A stretch of DNA of 8,463 nt. It comes from Candidatus Nomurabacteria bacterium (GTDB lineage Bacteria; Patescibacteriota; Minisyncoccia; Phycocordibacterales; UBA9973). Positions 5,328-8,463 of the stretch are shown in pieces. Each line of letters opens with the position of its first letter. Positions within the stretch are counted from its first letter, which is position 1. The notes beneath the pieces were generated by a model. The model was given only the letters and a program-made list of their open reading frames with translations. It ran no database searches and had not been told where the DNA came from. The stretch spans positions 1 through 8,463 of the forward strand of contig PMIU01000106.1 in the NCBI GenBank assembly GCA_003157195.1, read 5' to 3'. Both the position numbers and the translations under genes were made by a program.

Positions 5328-8090
5328 TTATTTTTTTAATTCTCTATATGTGTACTTGCTTAAGAACACCAGAGCTAGAATAAGAATGATCAAGACTAAC
5401 CAGCCGAGCAGATCGACCGGCAAGAATACTCCAGATCCGAACACTCCTGCTCCGAGTGCTGAATTATTTGTATTTGTCACTGGTTCGGACCAAACCTGAG
5501 CTTGAACATTGGCGGTTACTGATTGAGGCATTCCAGAAGGATTAATATACGAAAGAGTGGCGGGAAAATTCAAATTTGTATTGGCGGGGATATCGTCTCG
5601 CACTCGCACTCTTGCTGTCACGGTGCCTTGGCCGTTTGCTTTCAGTGTTCCCAAGTTAAAGATCAAAGTTTGTCCGGATACGATAGGATTATTCGGAGTG
5701 GAAAACAGATAGTCCACTTCCGAAGGAAGATTTATCTGCAAGGTAAGACCGGTAATTGAGCCGGTACCGACATTTTGGTAACTGACGGTGTAATTTATTT
5801 CATCTCCGGGATGCGGCCTGCTGTTGTCTATTGTAGGCACGATTGGCTGGTTGCGGGCTACCGAAGAAGTGATTAAAACCAGCGAAGTTCGGGTTACTGG
5901 GTTCACGGGATTAATAACCGTTTGTCCGGTAACATTGATTGTCACTGAATCATTGGCTGACCCGAAATTATTATTGCAGGTGAGGGTATAAGTTCTAGTT
6001 CCGGTTAATGATCCGGTGTAAAAACTGCCAGGACCGATGCTCTTTGCTCCTGCCCAACCGATGGATCCGCCGGTGGCATTACAAGAAGTCGCATTAGTGG
6101 TAATCCAACTGACGGTGGCGGTGCCATTGTAAGGCACAGAAGTTTTATTGGCGAAGACTACCACGGTCGGTTGCTGGCCGGTACCGATGTTTTGATATGT
6201 ACAAGGCAGTATACCCCTATAATTAATTGCGTTAGGGTCTTGGCAGGTTAGAACGGTATTGTTGTAGTACGTGCAAGGCAACGAGCTTCTGTAATTTATG
6301 GCATTGGGATCCTGACAAGTTAGAATAGTATTGTAATATACGCAAGGCAATGTTCCGCGATAGTTTGAAGCGTTTACGTCTTGGCAAACCTGCGGAGCGT
6401 AATAATAATTACAAGGCAGCGTTCCTCCATAATTGGTTGCAGTTGTGTCTCGGCAGGTTTGGACAATGTTGTCGCTACCGCCTCCATTTACATTTACGTT
6501 TATTACGGGATTATTATTGTTGGTGTTTGTAATTGGATTATTGTTTGTATAAGTATTTGTATTTGTGCTTGTACCCCCCGTGCTTGTGTTGGTATTTGTG
6601 CTTGTACCTCCGGTACTTGTATTTGTGTTGGTATTTGTGCCATAGACAAAGTTTGTACCCGCACTGCTACTTTGTGAGTAGGTGCAGGGCAAAGCACCAT
6701 GATAATTATTTGCGCTTGAGTCTTGACAGGTCTGGGTGGTGGTTTGATAAGTGCATGGAAGGGTACCTCCATAATTATTTGCATTTAAGTCTTGGCAAGT
6801 TTGGGTAGTAGTAGTGCTGGTTTGGCAAGTGCCTCCATTCCAAGTTGTGCCAGAAGCACAACTTGCGGAAACTGTTTTTTGATCAAGTAAAATAGAATTA
6901 TTATAAAGATAAAACGCTTTACTGCCGAATGGAATGGCGAAAGAACTAGAACCGGAATTTCCATTGGCCACGGTTATGCCAGCACTGGTGACGGCCGAAG
7001 TGGCTACTGGATTTATTGTATTCCAGGTAAAATTAATATTACAACTGTTTTGTCCGGAGGTAATGACACAGTTCGAAGTGGCGGGAGTGAGCGTGCCGGA
7101 CATAGTCAAAGTAGAACCTCCTCCATTTACCGTCGTCGTTGAACAAGCGAGGTCACCCGTTTCAGTAGTCCAGTCGGCATTTACCGCACGAACACAATAT
7201 CGATAGGTTCCTTGCGATACAGCCCAGTCTGTTTGAGATCCGGAAATATTTGGTGTTTGATTCCAAATATAAGTTCCATTTCTATAGAATTTAATTGTTG
7301 TGGCGACGTTGGCGGATGACAAGCTTACTTGTACATTACAAGGTGCTGTACAAGATGCAGTACTGGTGATGGTAGCAGAAGGTGGAGTATTTTGTGTTGG
7401 CGTTGGTGTGACTGTCGACGCATTTACCGTCGTCGTCGAACAAGCGAGGTCGCCCGTTTCGGATGTCCAATTGGCATTTTCAGCGCGAGCACAGTATCGG
7501 TAGGTTCCTTGAGACAAACCCCAATCTGTTGCTGAGTCGGAGACATTCGGAATTTGGTTCCAAATGAAGGTTCCATTTTTGTAGATTTTTAAAGTTGTCG
7601 GAGCAAGACCTGCAGAAGTCCAAGAAACTAAAGCATTACAAGGTGCGGTACAAGAAGACGTACTGGTAATAGTGGCGGTGGGAGCTGTGGTTGGAGGGGT
7701 TGTGGTTCCTCCGCAAGAAGAAGTGGTGAAATTATTTATACTTGTATCTACGGTTCCATAGTCATTAGTAACTGCTAGTCGATAATAGTAGGTGGTATTT
7801 TCAGAAAGACCTGAAATAAATTGGGAAACAGGAAAATTTCCTTCAGTATCAAAGGACTTGATGTCTGTTTTTATACCTCCACCGCTTGCTACCGTATTAT
7901 AATTTGTACCATATTCAAATCGAGCATGAGCAGGAGGAGTGCCGGTAATAACAGTACCGGTAATAGTCGCGCTGTCGCAGGCCTGAACCGTATATTGAGC
8001 AGAGGCATTATTGGCATTAGCAAAAAAGCCCAGGGAAAATACTGATAATATGGCGACCGCAAACATAACTTGTTTTATTTTTGTCTTCAT
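5328..8090 (-). CDS. Large exported modular surface protein (FN3, Ig-like, Cys repeats, DUF11-like) with C-terminal anchor
   Basis: This is probably an adhesin or structural cell-surface protein; no enzymatic motif is visible. The 920 residues comprise: a signal peptide (1-31, cleavage likely after ANNASA, before Gln32); an FN3-like domain (about 33-125, GLSENTTYYYRLAVTNDYGT); two near-identical Ig-like units (137-223 and 237-322), each with four Cys; another Ig-like region (about 327-410) ending in CASGTTWNGGTC; six short Cys repeats (432-630), two before and four after an Asn/Thr/Gly linker (479-535); an Ig-like domain (640-720); a DUF11-like domain (about 735-866, HPGDEINYTVSYQNVGTGSI); a short linker; a transmembrane helix (about 892-911); and a basic tail, YRELKK. 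The protein is therefore held in the membrane with nearly everything outside. The high Cys count implies disulfides. The gene stands alone, with its own promoter-like sequence and terminator. The start was chosen because the signal peptide begins there; no Shine-Dalgarno is visible. Confidence 0.92.
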   Translation of the reverse strand: MKTKIKQVMFAVAILSVFSLGFFANANNASAQYTVQACDSATITGTVITGTPPAHARFEYGTNYNTVASGGGIKTDIKSFDTEGNFPVSQFISGLSENTTYYYRLAVTNDYGTVDTSINNFTTSSCGGTTTPPTTAPTATITSTSSCTAPCNALVSWTSAGLAPTTLKIYKNGTFIWNQIPNVSDSATDWGLSQGTYRYCARAENANWTSETGDLACSTTTVNASTVTPTPTQNTPPSATITSTASCTAPCNVQVSLSSANVATTIKFYRNGTYIWNQTPNISGSQTDWAVSQGTYRYCVRAVNADWTTETGDLACSTTTVNGGGSTLTMSGTLTPATSNCVITSGQNSCNINFTWNTINPVATSAVTSAGITVANGNSGSSSFAIPFGSKAFYLYNNSILLDQKTVSASCASGTTWNGGTCQTSTTTTQTCQDLNANNYGGTLPCTYQTTTQTCQDSSANNYHGALPCTYSQSSSAGTNFVYGTNTNTNTSTGGTSTNTNTSTGGTSTNTNTYTNNNPITNTNNNNPVINVNVNGGGSDNIVQTCRDTTATNYGGTLPCNYYYAPQVCQDVNASNYRGTLPCVYYNTILTCQDPNAINYRSSLPCTYYNNTVLTCQDPNAINYRGILPCTYQNIGTGQQPTVVVFANKTSVPYNGTATVSWITTNATSCNATGGSIGWAGAKSIGPGSFYTGSLTGTRTYTLTCNNNFGSANDSVTINVTGQTVINPVNPVTRTSLVLITSSVARNQPIVPTIDNSRPHPGDEINYTVSYQNVGTGSITGLTLQINLPSEVDYLFSTPNNPIVSGQTLIFNLGTLKANGQGTVTARVRVRDDIPANTNLNFPATLSYINPSGMPQSVTANVQAQVWSEPVTNTNNSALGAGVFGSGVFLPVDLLGWLVLIILILALVFLSKYTYRELKK
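6201..6797 (-). repeat. Six C-x13-C short tandem protein repeats
   Basis: Within the surface protein, six units follow the pattern C-[QR]-D-x-x-A-x-N-Y-x-x-x-L-P-C-x-Y. The cysteine pairs fall at residues 432/446, 455/469, 546/560, 569/583, 592/606 and 616/630, with identical spacing inside each unit. Unit period is 23-24 residues, apart from the interval spanning the Asn/Thr linker. The C-x-D-x-x-A-x-N-Y part recalls the short repeats of Bacteroidetes surface proteins (C-T-D-x-x-A-x-N-Y ... DDGSC), but here the second half is shorter and ends L-P-C. One disulfide per unit is likely (inference). Confidence 0.9.
6486..6656 (-). repeat. Low-complexity Asn/Thr/Gly linker
   Basis: Residues 479-535 of the surface protein are almost entirely Asn, Thr, Ser and Gly, including two copies of the block STNTNTSTGGT and then Asn-rich runs. 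It is probably a flexible or O-glycosylatable spacer splitting the Cys-repeat array into 2 + 4. Repeated short DNA words here make the tract prone to length change by slippage. Confidence 0.85.
7125..7682 (-). repeat. Tandem duplication of an Ig-like module
   Basis: Residues 137-223 and 237-322 are two copies of the same module: [PS]-x-A-T-I-T-S-T, SCTAPCN, IKFYRNGTYIWNQTPN-type strands, QGTYRYC and ETGDLACSTTTVN. The cysteines fall at 147/151/200/217 and 247/251/299/316. At DNA level the 40-nt segments 7124-7163 and 7421-7460 differ at only two bases and lie 297 bp (99 codons) apart, indicating recent duplication or gene conversion. Confidence 0.9.
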
Positions 8091-8098
8091 AAAATTTG

Positions 8099-8127
8099 AT
8101 ACTTACTTAAATTAATAAAATTGTCAA
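8099..8127 (-). promoter_or_regulatory. Putative promoter of the surface-protein gene
   Basis: The minus strand shows a perfect -35 TTGACA (8127-8122), a 17-nt AT-rich spacer and a weak -10-like AAGTAT (8104-8099). The start codon at 8090 follows after 8 nt, so the transcript would have almost no leader, consistent with the lack of a Shine-Dalgarno. The -10 matches only 3 of 6 consensus bases, so its position is tentative. Confidence 0.5.
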
Positions 8128-8146
8128 GAATAAAAAATCGCTTTTT

Positions 8147-8198
8147 CACTCTCTAAAAGTATGACGTTTGAAAAACTAATTCATAACTTTAGAGAGTG
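8147..8198. repeat. Long inverted repeat upstream of the surface-protein promoter
   Basis: CACTCTCTAAA (8147-8157) and TTTAGAGAGTG (8188-8198) are perfect 11-bp arms. After a 2-nt mismatch the stem resumes as TATGA/TCATA, and the loop holds a small GTTT-GAA-AAAC hairpin. No T run follows directly on either strand, so this is not a standard terminator. It lies 20 nt upstream of the -35 and could be a regulator site, an RNA-end structure or a remnant of a small mobile repeat. Confidence 0.6.
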
Positions 8199-8255
8199 CA
8201 GGAGGGGTAATGCAGTATATCCACACTCCCTCCTGACTTATGATACTGTCAGGAG
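8199..8255 (-). repeat. Three-part complementary set downstream of the collagen-like gene (alternative hairpins)
   Basis: On the minus strand, CTCCTGAC (8255-8248) can pair with GTCAGGAG (8237-8230) around a 10-nt loop. The overlapping segment CAGGAGGG (8235-8228) can instead pair with CCCTCCTG (8206-8199). The two pairings exclude each other. The first begins 6 nt after the collagen-like gene stop and is a reasonable 3'-end hairpin, but it has no T run, so it may be a processing or stability structure rather than a terminator. Confidence 0.5.
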
Positions 8256-8261
8256 ATTAAA

Positions 8262-8463
8262 TCAGAACGCGGGGCCAATGATGGCACCCGGGGGCCGGCC
8301 GGCGGCGGTCGTCGGCTGGTCGTGTTTGCGGGTGGCGTAGTAGATGCCTCCCGCTGCTCCACCGCCGACTATGGCGATTGCCGTCCACAACCACTTGTGG
8401 CTCTTGGCGGTGGCGTTTTTGCCGGGGTCTCCTTTGGCTCCGTCGACACCATTACGCCCGTCG
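8262..8463 (-). CDS. Collagen-like protein with C-terminal membrane anchor (5' part outside window)
   Basis: Only the last 66 residues are visible. They begin with Gly-X-Y triplets (GRN GVD GAK GDP GKN), the pattern of bacterial collagen-like proteins. A short basic linker (ATAKSHK), one hydrophobic helix (about residues 24-42 of the visible part, WLWTAIAIVGGGAAGGIYY) and a Pro/Gly/Ala-rich tail follow, ending at a TGA at 8262. The frame is open to the window edge. Bacterial collagen-like proteins form surface triple helices; the helix here probably anchors the stalk to the membrane. The segment is about 67% G+C with mostly G or C third positions, unlike the AT-richer genes next to it. That suggests either codon pressure from a collagen repeat or recent acquisition. 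The N-terminal domains and full length are unknown. Confidence 0.8.
   Translation of the reverse strand, partial: DGRNGVDGAKGDPGKNATAKSHKWLWTAIAIVGGGAAGGIYYATRKHDQPTTAAGRPPGAIIGPAF

Noticed and set aside
6503..6784. Minus-strand 93-residue frame overlapping the Cys repeats and Asn/Thr linker
   Set aside because: It is an out-of-frame reading of a repetitive region. Its low-complexity Gln/Ile/Thr content simply mirrors the DNA repeats of the real gene.
6201..6797. CRISPR array
   Set aside because: The periodic sequence is in frame within one long coding region and encodes a protein repeat. The DNA repeats are imperfect and there are no unique spacers of constant length between identical repeats.
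8147..8198. Calling this inverted repeat an intrinsic terminator for the collagen-like gene
   Set aside because: The stem is followed by A residues, not T residues, on the minus strand, and the loop is long, so a terminator call is not supported.
8210..8236. Tiny plus-strand frame encoding MQYIHTPS behind a strong AGGAGG
   Set aside because: The Shine-Dalgarno-like sequence is part of the complementary set at 8199-8255, no plus-strand gene follows for it to lead, and eight codons cannot be supported without conservation.

Overview
The window reads as a bacterial chromosome fragment, and every gene I can support lies on the minus strand. The most likely source is a Candidate Phyla Radiation (Patescibacteria) bacterium. 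This is inferred from the gene style, not from a marker gene: a MacAB-type exporter split into separate membrane-fusion, ATPase and permease proteins, a small one-helix protein with a DUF5666-like domain, and a large Cys/Asn/Thr-rich surface protein built of FN3, Ig-like and DUF11-like modules with a C-terminal membrane anchor. TGA is used as a normal stop (sigma factor, ATPase, collagen-like gene), which argues against the CPR lineages that recode UGA as glycine.

Layout in transcription order (right to left). First comes the 3' end of a collagen-like, membrane-anchored protein (8262-8463, cut by the window edge), about 67% G+C and strikingly richer in G+C than its neighbours. Next is a 171-nt spacer (8091-8261) with nested inverted repeats and a promoter-like sequence. 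Then comes a 920-residue exported, C-terminally anchored surface protein (5328-8090), closed by a textbook intrinsic terminator (5276-5317). A 146-nt spacer follows, whose upstream half is a folded inverted-repeat element (5196-5270) carrying a promoter-like -35.

The rest is one tight operon: ECF sigma factor (4618-5181), small two-helix membrane protein that is a candidate anti-sigma factor (4140-4553), one-helix DUF5666-like protein (3646-4110), HlyD/MacA-like membrane-fusion protein (1951-3642), MacB-type ATPase (1216-1944) and MacB/FtsX-type permease (1-1219, missing perhaps only its last residue or residues). Gaps shrink from 64 nt to 29, 3 and 6 nt and end in a 4-nt ATGA overlap.

Inferred working model: a membrane-gated ECF sigma factor drives its own expression and that of a three-part export or envelope-remodelling ABC machine. 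The neighbouring surface proteins point to a cell-envelope locus. There is no non-coding stretch longer than 300 bases. I see no tRNA, rRNA, CRISPR array or transposase gene.
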